26,253 nt of DNA, taken from positions 1 to 26,253 of the forward strand of contig JAAWLS010000002.1 of assembly GCA_022798035.1 (NCBI GenBank), given 5' to 3'. A program made the position numbers and the translations under genes. This stretch comes from Lachnospiraceae bacterium. GTDB lineage: Bacteria; Bacillota; Clostridia; Lachnospirales; Lachnospiraceae. Of this stretch, positions 8,786 to 17,068 are shown in pieces (position 1 is the first letter of the stretch; each line of letters begins with the position of its first letter). The notes under the pieces are model-generated. The model saw nothing but the letters and a program-made list of their open reading frames with translations, was not told the DNA's origin and did not search any database.

Positions 8786-8829
8786 ATTTATATCAAAAAA
8801 TATTGTTTTACAATCTGCTTATGCGCAAG

Positions 8830-8858
8830 AAAGAATCCCGCCTGTGGGATTCTTTTTT
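8830..8858 (+). terminator. Strong intrinsic terminator, likely bidirectional
   Basis: AAAGAATCCC (8830-8839) pairs with GGGATTCTTT (8846-8855) around a 6-base loop, with six T at 8853-8858. It sits between the convergent SDR gene and the minus-strand XRE gene, and the A-rich left arm would give a U-tail on the other strand too. Confidence 0.8.
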
Positions 8859-8905
8859 GCGTAAAACCTGGCAATATCAGAAACTGCCTGTCTCATACGT
8901 TGTTC

Positions 8906-9238
8906 CTACTGCATATCTAAAAGTTTCTTTACAGCGTTCTGCATCGCTGGATGATTTCGGTATTCTAAAACCAGATTCCGCTCCTCCCCGGACAGTGAGA
9001 GGTCGTCTGCAGAGCTGCTATATCCAAATGTACCCAGAATATTATCAATATGATATATTTTACAAAGAATCAGCAATGTGTCTGCGTCCGGCTGTGTCTG
9101 GCCGCTTTCCCAGCCATAGACGGTCTTGGGAGCAACTGGAAGATTCTGGTCCTCTAATTTTATTACCAAGTCATTGACGGAATAATTGTTTAATTTCCGA
9201 TATGCCTTCAGAACTTTTGAAATGTTTGGATTTTTCAT
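8906..9238 (-). CDS. XRE/Cro-CI-type helix-turn-helix regulator
   Basis: A 110-residue DNA-binding protein. Residues 6-60 read as an XRE domain: VLKAYRKLNNYSVNDLVIKL, then APKTVYGWESGQTQPDADTL with the typical recognition-helix W-E-G-Q-P pattern. The tail (EERNLVLEYRNHPAMQNAVKKLL) resembles the C-terminus of small clostridial repressors. ATG at 9238 follows AGAGGTG on its strand. Its promoter at 9257-9285 faces away from the promoter of the defence operon about 70 bp off, so it is the natural candidate for controlling that operon and itself. There is no cI-type peptidase domain. Confidence 0.8.
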   Translation of the reverse strand: MKNPNISKVLKAYRKLNNYSVNDLVIKLEDQNLPVAPKTVYGWESGQTQPDADTLLILCKIYHIDNILGTFGYSSSADDLSLSGEERNLVLEYRNHPAMQNAVKKLLDMQ

Positions 9239-9256
9239 TCTCTCACCTCTTTTCTA

Positions 9257-9285
9257 ATGATAGACTACCCCATATTTTGCGTCAA
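9257..9285 (-). promoter_or_regulatory. Promoter of the XRE regulator
   Basis: On the minus strand, TTGACG (9285-9280) and TATCAT (9262-9257) are separated by 17 bp. The start would fall around 9250, close to the Shine-Dalgarno, giving a very short leader. Confidence 0.65.
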
Positions 9286-9325
9286 TAAATTGAAAATAAT
9301 TCTTGATAACCAGCAAAAAGTTATG

Positions 9326-9354
9326 TTGAAATTCTTTGTAAAAAAGAATATAAT
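9326..9354 (+). promoter_or_regulatory. Promoter of the defence operon with an inverted repeat filling the spacer
   Basis: TTGAAA at 9326-9331 and TATAAT at 9349-9354 have 17-bp spacing. ATTCTTT (9331-9337) and AAAGAAT (9343-9349) form a perfect 7-bp inverted repeat with a 5-bp centre that exactly spans the spacer. It is a likely repressor site for the adjacent XRE protein or the 69-aa protein. A further ATTCTT half-site lies at 9299-9304, 32 bp upstream. Confidence 0.75.
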
Positions 9355-9399
9355 AGATGAAAAAGACGGAAAACACAGAAATAGGGGAGGGGGAAAGAT

Positions 9400-9609
9400 A
9401 TGGGGGAGCAGGTAAAGAAATGGCTGGCAGACCAGATGAAACAGAATCAAATTTCAGCAGAAATCCTCGCGGATGTCCTGGAAATCCCAATTGAAAATAT
9501 TCGTGTTGGAACAGGACAATTTCTGGATGCAGATGATTTTCTACGTATCTGCGCATATCTCCATATCAAACCGGAAAATATCCCAATCAATACAGGAAAA
9601 AAATTATGA
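9400..9609 (+). CDS. 69-aa HTH-like protein at the head of the phosphorothioation operon
   Basis: A small acidic protein (MGEQVKKWLADQMKQNQISA...). The segment AEILADVLEIPIENIRVGTG followed by LDADDFLRICAYLHIKPENI looks like a divergent XRE-type helix-turn-helix with the final helices retained. It has a strong GGAGGGGG Shine-Dalgarno. Its stop TGA overlaps the ATG of the next gene (ATGA at 9606-9609), so the two are translationally coupled. As the first gene of the operon it may be a regulator working with the divergent XRE repressor. A function in DNA modification cannot be excluded. Confidence 0.7.
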   Translation: MGEQVKKWLADQMKQNQISAEILADVLEIPIENIRVGTGQFLDADDFLRICAYLHIKPENIPINTGKKL

Positions 9610-11348
9610 TTTTATATACTTGCAGAAATAAAAACAAAGAGACAGGGGAACCTATGCCCTGTGCTGGCACCCGGTGCGAGACAAGCGTATGTCCCACCTG
9701 TGGAGGGAAGACAGAGGCAGCCTCTGAAATTTACTGGTGCAGCCACTGCCGGATTCCTCTGTATGAGAACCAGTGCAGTCTCTGCGGACGGGAAGGGAGG
9801 CGGCTGACTACGGACCTGCGGCCGGTATTTCCGGAGGAGCGCCTGCTGCTTGAGATTGTAAAGGGACAGCCTTTTTGCTATCTGAAAGATTCTGTCTGGA
9901 ATGGAACGGGCAACCGCTACTATGTCAATGGGCATAGAATAAAGTTCTCTGTCAATGGGTTAAAGGAAGCGGACAGTTTTGAGATACGGCGTCAGTATGA
10001 ACAGCTAAAAGGACAGAACACAGAAGAATATTTTGAGCAATACCGGGAGAAATTTATAAGAGCCAACAGCGGAAGATACCAGAGAATTACAGAGGAGGCA
10101 TGCAGCTTTATCCGGGAGAGCGCGAAAGAGGCCAATGTGATGGATATGTTTGTGTCTTTCAGCGGCGGAAAAGATTCCACAGTTACCTCAGACCTGGCAG
10201 CCAGGGCTCTGAGCAATCCTGGAATTCTGCATATCTTTGGAGATACCACTCTGGAATTTCCCTTCACTTACGAATACGTCAAAAGATTCCGCAGAGAGCA
10301 TCCCAGAACTCCGTTGGTCCTGGCCAGGAATAAGGAGAAAGAATTTGAGACATTGTGCAGGCAGATTGGTCCTCCCAGCCGGGTAATGCGCTGGTGCTGT
10401 ACGATTTTTAAGACAGGCGTGATTCAGAAAAAAATCAAAGCTCTGTTCCGGGAGAAGAATCAAATACTTACTTTTTACGGCATTCGGCGCAGCGAGTCTG
10501 TCAGCAGAAGCAAATACGACAGAGAATCAGACAGCCCCAAAATTACAAAGCAGAGAATCATTTCTCCTATTATTGACTGGATGGATTTTGATATCTGGCT
10601 GTACCTTTTTACGAGAGAAATTGATTTTAATGAGGCATACCGTCTGGGATATGCCAGGGTGGGGTGCTGGTGCTGTCCTAATAACAGCAAATGGTCGGAA
10701 TTTCTCTCATCGGTACATATGCCTCAGCAATATGAGGATTTTCATCGTCTGCTGGTGGAATTTGCTGAGAACATTGGAAAAGAGGATGCCGAGGAGTATA
10801 TAAAGGAGGGAGGATGGAAGGCAAGACAGGGAGGCAACGGCGTACCTTATGCGAAGAAATCCATTGTGACGTTTACCCCTTGTGCCACAGAAGAAAACGC
10901 CTTCAACTATGAACTGCAGAGGCCTGTCTCTAAAGAGCTGTATGAATTATTCCGGCCTTTTGGATATCTGAATTTTGAGATGGGAAATAGCAGATTAGGC
11001 GAGGTCTATGTGCTGAATCAGAAGGGAGAATTTCTGTTAAAGCTACAGGGACGGATTGGCTTCAAAGAGCTGAAAGTAAGCATTTTAAACGTTAGAATTG
11101 CAGGCGCTAAGGATTTGCGGACTGCGGAGGAGAGAGTGAAATGCCAGCTCACCAAATATCAGATGTGTATGGGATGCTTGGCCTGTGAGAGTGTGTGCAG
11201 GTACAATGCGCTGTCTGTCAAAGAAGACAGGGAGGGCAGAATCGAGTACCGTATTTCAGAGGAAAAATGTCTGCGCTGCGGTGCGTGTGTAAACCATTTT
11301 ATTGCAGGATGCTATATGAGAAAAGTACTTTCCATTAAGAGGACGTAA
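9606..11348 (+). CDS. sspD: PAPS-reductase-family sulfurtransferase with zinc ribbon and ferredoxin domains, SspD-like
   Basis: A 580-residue protein. The N-terminus has zinc-ribbon cysteine pairs (CPTCGG, WCSHC, CSLCGREG; about residues 30-65). The ATP-pyrophosphatase PP-loop SGGKDS at 186-191 begins the PAPS-reductase domain, which also has RWCC and CWCCP cysteine motifs. The C-terminus carries two ferredoxin-like clusters: C521/C524/C527/C531 and C555/C558/C561/C569. In DNA phosphorothioation, DndC/SspD activates the DNA backbone with ATP for sulfur insertion. Neighbouring SspB-, SspC- and SspA-like genes make SspD the best assignment. The ferredoxin tail is an addition relative to minimal PAPS-reductase-type proteins and suggests Fe-S-mediated electron or sulfur transfer. 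The start overlaps the previous stop. Confidence 0.82.
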   Translation: MILYTCRNKNKETGEPMPCAGTRCETSVCPTCGGKTEAASEIYWCSHCRIPLYENQCSLCGREGRRLTTDLRPVFPEERLLLEIVKGQPFCYLKDSVWNGTGNRYYVNGHRIKFSVNGLKEADSFEIRRQYEQLKGQNTEEYFEQYREKFIRANSGRYQRITEEACSFIRESAKEANVMDMFVSFSGGKDSTVTSDLAARALSNPGILHIFGDTTLEFPFTYEYVKRFRREHPRTPLVLARNKEKEFETLCRQIGPPSRVMRWCCTIFKTGVIQKKIKALFREKNQILTFYGIRRSESVSRSKYDRESDSPKITKQRIISPIIDWMDFDIWLYLFTREIDFNEAYRLGYARVGCWCCPNNSKWSEFLSSVHMPQQYEDFHRLLVEFAENIGKEDAEEYIKEGGWKARQGGNGVPYAKKSIVTFTPCATEENAFNYELQRPVSKELYELFRPFGYLNFEMGNSRLGEVYVLNQKGEFLLKLQGRIGFKELKVSILNVRIAGAKDLRTAEERVKCQLTKYQMCMGCLACESVCRYNALSVKEDREGRIEYRISEEKCLRCGACVNHFIAGCYMRKVLSIKRT

Positions 11349-11360
11349 AGGAGACAGAAG

Positions 11361-12230
11361 ATGAAGCATTCCGTTCGGTTTAAAGGCCATGAAAGTTTTG
11401 TAATACGGGAAGGGTGGCTGAATAAGGGATTGCGGGAAGTGAAGCAGAATCCCAAGGTATTTTTTGAGAATTATGGAGCAGACGCGCTTGGAGTGGGGCC
11501 GAATATGGCGAAAGCGGTCCGGTACTGGCTGAAATGCAGCGGCCTGACAGATGAGTCAGTTCGAACTGTAGTCAGGATTACAGGTTTGGGAGAGATGATT
11601 CTGCGGAATGACCCTTATTTTGAGGAAACATTTTCTCTCTGGATAATCCACTGCAATATTGCCAGAAATCGGAGACAGGCCACGGCCTGGCAGTTGTTTT
11701 TCAATGAATTTGACTATGAGGAATTTACCAGAGAAGAGCTGGAGCGGAAAATGCTGAAGCTTGCGGATACTGCAGCCAAAGGGCAGAAGATTTCTCCACG
11801 TTCCGTAAAAGACGACTGCGAAGCTCTTCTGCGGATGTACACGGACAGAAAGAAGAAAGACAGCAGCCCAGAGGAGAAAAATATCAGTCCTTTTGGAGTA
11901 TTGGGACTGCTGCGGGAGACGGAAGAAGGATTTGCCAAAGAGCAGCCGAAACTACACAGACTGCCAGCGGAGATTGTGCTCTATCTTTTGAGTGAGATGG
12001 CGGGAGAGAAGCGAGGAATCAGCATGGAAGAACTTCTGACGGCCCAGGGAAGCCCCGGCAGAATTTTGAATTTGAGACGGACTGGATTGATGGAACTGTT
12101 AGAACAGCTTGAGGAGAAGGAGCGGTTGATTATCAATCAGACGGCGGGGCTTGATATGATATATCTTGCGGGACAGATGGCGCCGGAACAGATTTTACAG
12201 GATTATTATGAGAGTATTCGTATTCTGTAG
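11361..12230 (+). CDS. sspB: DUF4007 protein, SspB-like phosphorothioation component
   Basis: A 289-residue protein opening with RFKGHESFVIREGWLNKGL, followed by GADALGVGPNMAKAVRYWL, the recognisable head of DUF4007. In the SspABCD system the DUF4007 protein SspB is described as a DNA nickase that opens one strand for sulfur incorporation. ATG 11361 has AAGGAG nearby and lies 12 bases after the SspD-like gene. There are no membrane segments. Nuclease residues cannot be pinned from this sequence alone. The assignment rests on the family signature and the surrounding set of ssp-type genes. Confidence 0.82.
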   Translation: MKHSVRFKGHESFVIREGWLNKGLREVKQNPKVFFENYGADALGVGPNMAKAVRYWLKCSGLTDESVRTVVRITGLGEMILRNDPYFEETFSLWIIHCNIARNRRQATAWQLFFNEFDYEEFTREELERKMLKLADTAAKGQKISPRSVKDDCEALLRMYTDRKKKDSSPEEKNISPFGVLGLLRETEEGFAKEQPKLHRLPAEIVLYLLSEMAGEKRGISMEELLTAQGSPGRILNLRRTGLMELLEQLEEKERLIINQTAGLDMIYLAGQMAPEQILQDYYESIRIL

Positions 12231-12282
12231 GAAGCAGGAAAAATAGAAATGCCGAAGAGATTGGAGACAGGGGAGAGCGGAC

Positions 12283-15200
12283 ATGAAACAAATCAAAGAT
12301 TATATTACGATTGATACGCATTTTCAGAAATCTGTAAATTTGAGCCTGGATTTGGGAGATGTCAGCCGGGTAAACCGCTATATTCCCACAGGTTCTTCTT
12401 TGGCGGTTCTAAAACAATATCTCGAGAGCATATTAGGGCAGTCGAAGGAACATGCGACCATTTTGATTGGCCCTTACGGAAAAGGGAAATCTCATTTGCT
12501 GCTGGTACTTTTGACGATTCTCCAGGGAAAACAGGAAGGAATGGGGCATCTTCTGTCCAAGATAAAAAAGGCAGACGAACAGTGCAGTGAAATGATTCAG
12601 AAATGTTACAGAGAACAAGGGCCTTTTCTTCCTGTTCTGGTTTCCGGAAGCGGGAGCGATTTGAATCAATCTTTTTTGTATGCCCTGAAAGAGGCTCTGG
12701 AGCGGGAGAACATGGCAGATATTGTGCCGAGGAGTAATTATTCTGAGGCTTTGAAAGTACTGCGGCAATGGAAACAGAGTTATCCCAAAGTCTATCGGAG
12801 ATGGCAGATGTATCTGGAGGAAAAGGGACTAACCCCGGAGAACATGGAGAAAAGACTGGACAGAATGGAAGAAGGCGCCATGGAGGTGTTCTTAGAATGT
12901 TATCCACGTCTGACAGCAGGAAGCAGGTTTCTTCCCATGGTGCAGTCGGATGCTCTGAAAATTTATCAGGAAGTGAACCGGGAGCTGAATACCCGCTATG
13001 GTTATGAAGGGATGATAGTGGTATTTGATGAATTCAGTAAATATGTGGAAGGCCACGGAAAAGAACATTTTGCCAGAGATATGAAGGTTCTGCAGGATAT
13101 GTGCGAGCTGGCAGACAGGGAAGGAGAGGAAAAACTGCGGTTGATTCTGGTGGCTCATAAGAGCATTCATGCATATGAAAAATCCATTGACAAGTCTGTG
13201 AAAGATGCGTTTCTGGGGGTGGAAGGACGGCTGAAAGAAGTCCAGTTTTATGTGAGCGCCAGAAATAACTATGAGCTGATTGCGGACACTTTGGCCAAAA
13301 AGGAGCCGGAGTTTTCGGAAGAATTTTCAAAGTACAAAGTCCGCACAGGCTTTGGCAGGACAGGAGAGCAGTCTTATGGGCTTCCCTGCTTTTCCAGCCT
13401 GTTTTTGGAATATGAGGAATATAGCAGAATTATGGAAACGGGATGCTTTCCGCTCACTCCTGCCTGCGCATGTATTCTTCTGCATATCAGTGAAAGAACT
13501 GCCCAAAATGAGAGGACAATTTTTACATTTCTCACCAGCAGAGAGCAGGGAAGCCTGCCCAGAATTTTGGAAGAGTTCCGGGGAACCTGTGTGGGGGCAG
13601 ACGCGGTATATGACTATTTCAGGAATCTGTTTCGTGAAAATGCAGACCAGCCTAAAATTCACAACGAATGGCTGAAGGCAGAATATGCGTTGAAACGTAC
13701 AAAACAGGAAGCAGAGAAAAAGATTATCAAGGCAATGGCTCTGATTCGCATGGTACACAGGGAAGAGGAGCTTCCCGTTCTGGACGACTCCATCCGGCTG
13801 TCTCTTGGAATGGAAGAAGAGGAATATAAATCTGCCATGGAACACCTGAAACAAGAAGAAATTGTGATTTTCCGCAGCAGTCTTGGAACGTATGCATTCA
13901 AAAACAATGTGGGCGTCAATATTGAGAAAGAAATCAGAGCGGAGGCGGCGAAACAGCCGGCTGAATTTCCAGTGTGCAGGTATCTCCAGCAGGTGTCTGA
14001 GCTGGATTATGTGCTTCCCAAACAACACAATCAGGAGAAACGCATGACCCGGTATTTTCAATATGAATTTCTGTGCACAGAGGAATTTCTGCGGCTTGGC
14101 ACGGCCTCCTATCTGTTTGAGGAACAGTTTGCAGATGGAAAAATACTGGCGCTCATAGATATGGAAGAGATAGAACGGGATGCAGTGGAGGAGAAGACAA
14201 GAGAACTGCAGGAAGAGAGAATTGTGGTGCTGGTGCCTGAAAAGCCGTTTGACAAGACAGACAGCTTGAGGCGGCTGGCAGCAATTTATGCGTTAAAAGA
14301 ACAGCCTGCATTTATTGAGGCGAACAAAGTGCTGCTGCGGGAACTGGAACTATATGAGGAAGATATTATATTTGAAGTGAATGCCTCCCTGGAGCGGGAT
14401 TTTATCCCGGGAAATGGCGGCTGTCTTGTGTTTTACCGCGGGGAGCAGCCCCGGCGTTTTGGAACAGACATGGAATTTAACCGTTTCTTAAGTGAAATCT
14501 GTGAGGACTATTATCGCTTTTCTCCCAAAGTAAACCATGAACTGCTGAATATCCAGAAGGTGTCCGGACAATATCTGCGGGCCAGAAATAAGGTAGTACG
14601 CGGCCTTTTACAGGGACATGCGAAGGAGTATCAAATAGGAACATCACCGGAATGCATGGTGTACCGGGCGGCTTTTGTGGGAACCGGAATTTTGGATAAT
14701 GCGTATGAGCGGGATTTAGGATGCAGCAGGATTATGGAGGAGATGGACAGGTTTTTTCTGGAATGCATCGGAAAGCGCAAATCGTTTCTGGAATTATATC
14801 AGAGACTTCAGGGAAAAGATTATGGGATTCGAAGGGGAATTATGCCGTTGTTTTTGGCACAGCGTCTGGGGCTGGCGGAGGGGGTTCCGGTTATCTACCT
14901 CCAGCAGAAAGAGTTGGAAATCAACGAAAATATTTTGAACAATGTGAATGATTTTCCGGAGAATTATGAGCTGTATTTTGAACCGGAGAGTGGGAAAAAA
15001 GAGCAGTACTTAAAAGAACTGGAACGGGGCTGGCAGACAGAGGGAGAGTTGTGCTCCACTAAACAGCACCGATGGATGCTGCTTATGGGAGAAATGCAGA
15101 AATGGTACCGCTCGCTGCCTCAGTATGCCATGATAACCAACAATTTTCCTCCCAGGGAGCAAAGAGCGGTGCGCTCCTTTCGGAATCTCTTAAAGCGCAG

Positions 15201-15861
15201 TGAACTAAATCCAAGGGAATTCTTATTTGAGCGGATTCCAGCTTTGCTGGCGGAAGAGGCTGGGGAAAAAGAAAAGAATCTGCAGGAGACGGCGGCGGAA
15301 CTGCTCTGTATCAAGGAGCTTGTGGATGTATCTTTTTCTAATCTTCAGAGACGCACTGCAGAGGATATCCGGGAGGTGTTCGGCGGAAAAGCTCAGGAAA
15401 GCCTGAGAGGATGTCTGATGTCCTGGCGTCAGCGGCAGGGCAGCGCAGGGAGGGAGTACATTTTAAATAAATCTTCTCATGAATTTCTACGGTATTTAGA
15501 GGAAACAGAAACCAATGATGAGCTGGAAATTATGTCCCAGTTATCGAGAATTCTTTTAGACATTCATATGGAAGACTGGAATGACGACACCCCGGAGATT
15601 TTTCGAAGGACTCTGCTGGAGATTCGGGAGGAAGTGGAACATCTCTCGGTCCATTCTGAGGGAAAAGGCCAAAGGACAATTATTTTGAGGGATGAGCAAG
15701 GACAGGATATCAAGCGCAGCTATGAGGCAGATACCGGGGACAGCGCCAGCAGTTTTCTGAAAAATATGATTGACGAGGCCATGGAAGATTTTGAGGACAC
15801 GCTGGAGACCAGCCAGAAAGTGGCGGTTCTAGTGGAGGTCCTTCAGGAATTGCTGAAATGA
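12283..15861 (+). CDS. sspC: Large P-loop ATPase, SspC-like
   Basis: A 1192-residue cytoplasmic ATPase. Walker A is GPYGKGKSH at residues 63-71. Walker B is IVVFDEFSKY with D249-E250. The rest is a long, mostly helical region with many charged segments and no recognised nuclease domain. An N-terminal ATPase followed by a large helical body, located between DUF4007 and a cysteine desulfurase, fits SspC, the ATPase of single-stranded phosphorothioation systems. It likely powers DNA remodelling or loading of the modification complex. ATG 12283 follows AGGGGAG. The 52-base gap before it holds no evident promoter. Several long open frames on the opposite strand are shadows. Confidence 0.78.
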   Translation: MKQIKDYITIDTHFQKSVNLSLDLGDVSRVNRYIPTGSSLAVLKQYLESILGQSKEHATILIGPYGKGKSHLLLVLLTILQGKQEGMGHLLSKIKKADEQCSEMIQKCYREQGPFLPVLVSGSGSDLNQSFLYALKEALERENMADIVPRSNYSEALKVLRQWKQSYPKVYRRWQMYLEEKGLTPENMEKRLDRMEEGAMEVFLECYPRLTAGSRFLPMVQSDALKIYQEVNRELNTRYGYEGMIVVFDEFSKYVEGHGKEHFARDMKVLQDMCELADREGEEKLRLILVAHKSIHAYEKSIDKSVKDAFLGVEGRLKEVQFYVSARNNYELIADTLAKKEPEFSEEFSKYKVRTGFGRTGEQSYGLPCFSSLFLEYEEYSRIMETGCFPLTPACACILLHISERTAQNERTIFTFLTSREQGSLPRILEEFRGTCVGADAVYDYFRNLFRENADQPKIHNEWLKAEYALKRTKQEAEKKIIKAMALIRMVHREEELPVLDDSIRLSLGMEEEEYKSAMEHLKQEEIVIFRSSLGTYAFKNNVGVNIEKEIRAEAAKQPAEFPVCRYLQQVSELDYVLPKQHNQEKRMTRYFQYEFLCTEEFLRLGTASYLFEEQFADGKILALIDMEEIERDAVEEKTRELQEERIVVLVPEKPFDKTDSLRRLAAIYALKEQPAFIEANKVLLRELELYEEDIIFEVNASLERDFIPGNGGCLVFYRGEQPRRFGTDMEFNRFLSEICEDYYRFSPKVNHELLNIQKVSGQYLRARNKVVRGLLQGHAKEYQIGTSPECMVYRAAFVGTGILDNAYERDLGCSRIMEEMDRFFLECIGKRKSFLELYQRLQGKDYGIRRGIMPLFLAQRLGLAEGVPVIYLQQKELEINENILNNVNDFPENYELYFEPESGKKEQYLKELERGWQTEGELCSTKQHRWMLLMGEMQKWYRSLPQYAMITNNFPPREQRAVRSFRNLLKRSELNPREFLFERIPALLAEEAGEKEKNLQETAAELLCIKELVDVSFSNLQRRTAEDIREVFGGKAQESLRGCLMSWRQRQGSAGREYILNKSSHEFLRYLEETETNDELEIMSQLSRILLDIHMEDWNDDTPEIFRRTLLEIREEVEHLSVHSEGKGQRTIILRDEQGQDIKRSYEADTGDSASSFLKNMIDEAMEDFEDTLETSQKVAVLVEVLQELLK

Positions 15862-15883
15862 CAGCTGAAAATCAGGAGGGGAA

Positions 15884-17041
15884 ATGAAAGAAATCATTTA
15901 TCTGGATAACGCGTCGACCACATATCCCAAACCGGAGCCTGTCTATCAGGCAATGGAAGACGCCGGGAGAAATCTTGCCGTTAATGTGGGAAGAGGTTCT
16001 TACGGCCTGGCACGGAAGGGATTTCAATTGATAGAAAAGACCAGAGAGCAAATCTGCCGGCTGGCTCAGGGCAGCGCTTTGGCGGAAACTGTGCTGACGC
16101 CTTCCGCCACCATTGCATGTAATCAGGTTCTTGGAGGCCTTGACTGGAAACCTGAGGATGTAGTGTATGTGACGCCTTTTGAACACAATGCAATGATGCG
16201 GGTACTGTACCATTTACAGCAAAAATATGGGTTCCAGGTGGAAGAGCTGGCGGTAGATGGAGAGACTTTAGAGCTGGATTTGGAGAAAATTTCGTATCAA
16301 TTTCTGCGAAAACCGCCTTCTGTGCTGGCAATGACTCACGTCAGTAATGTGACGGGAGCCATTCTACCCTGGGAGAAAGCCGCAGAACTGGCAAAGAATG
16401 CCAGCCCCACAGTTATCATAGACGGTTCCCAGGCTCTGGGATTGGTTCCTGTGTGTCTGAGACGGACTTTGGCGGATTTTTACATTTTTGCGGGCCATAA
16501 GACCTTGTACGGGCCTTTTGGCATCGGCGGTTATATCAACAATCGAGGGAAGAAGCTAGAGCATATTCTATTTGGAGGAACCGGAAGTGATTCCCTGAAT
16601 TTGGAGATGAGCAGAGAAAATGTGAGAGGATATGAGCCGGGAAGCATGAATATCACAGCAGCCGCGGGGCTGTATGCGGCTCTTTTAGAATGCGGGAAAT
16701 TATCAGAAGGGGCAGGGCTGCAGAAAGAGCAGAAACTCCGCAGAATTCTGACGGACAGCCTGAAACGAATTCCTGGTATTCTGTGCTATCCTTCCCCAAA
16801 AGAGGCAGTGGGGATTGTGTCTTTTAATGTGGAAGGGTACCGGGCAGAAGAAGTGGGGATGCTGCTGGATGAAGAATATCAGATTGCAGTGCGCACAGGT
16901 TATCACTGTGCACCGCTGATTCACAAATATCTGCGGGATGAAAATTATGGGGGAACCGTCCGGGCAAGCATGGGACGGTTCACTGCAGAGGAAGATTTGG
17001 AACGGCTGACAGAAGCGCTCCGTGAAATTGCACAAGGATAA
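15884..17041 (+). CDS. sspA: Cysteine desulfurase, SspA-like
   Basis: A 385-residue PLP enzyme (aminotransferase class V). It opens YLDNASTTYPKP, carries the PLP lysine in AGHKTLYGP (K206), and has the persulfide cysteine in RTGYHCAPL (C342). It removes sulfur from cysteine and hands it on as persulfide. In this operon the acceptor is presumably the SspD-like protein, supplying sulfur for DNA phosphorothioate. The RxGxHCAP context resembles group II (SufS-like) desulfurases rather than IscS-type DndA. ATG 15884 follows AGGAGGGG, 22 bases after the SspC-like stop. A role in general Fe-S assembly is less likely because no scaffold genes are present. Confidence 0.88.
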   Translation: MKEIIYLDNASTTYPKPEPVYQAMEDAGRNLAVNVGRGSYGLARKGFQLIEKTREQICRLAQGSALAETVLTPSATIACNQVLGGLDWKPEDVVYVTPFEHNAMMRVLYHLQQKYGFQVEELAVDGETLELDLEKISYQFLRKPPSVLAMTHVSNVTGAILPWEKAAELAKNASPTVIIDGSQALGLVPVCLRRTLADFYIFAGHKTLYGPFGIGGYINNRGKKLEHILFGGTGSDSLNLEMSRENVRGYEPGSMNITAAAGLYAALLECGKLSEGAGLQKEQKLRRILTDSLKRIPGILCYPSPKEAVGIVSFNVEGYRAEEVGMLLDEEYQIAVRTGYHCAPLIHKYLRDENYGGTVRASMGRFTAEEDLERLTEALREIAQG

Positions 17042-17068
17042 GACAGGGAACAAAGGAGGAAGGTTTTT

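Noticed and set aside
8803..9177. 124-aa plus-strand open frame after the SDR gene
   Set aside because: It begins across the terminator hairpin and runs antisense to the well-supported XRE gene. It has no ribosome binding site and its protein resembles nothing.
13327..14061. 244-aa minus-strand open frame inside the SspC-like gene
   Set aside because: It lies opposite an intact long ATPase gene, has a composition typical of a shadow frame, and lacks a start signal or any domain.
15884..17041. Housekeeping IscS/SufS for general Fe-S assembly
   Set aside because: No IscU/SufU or other assembly genes are adjacent, and it sits inside the phosphorothioation operon.
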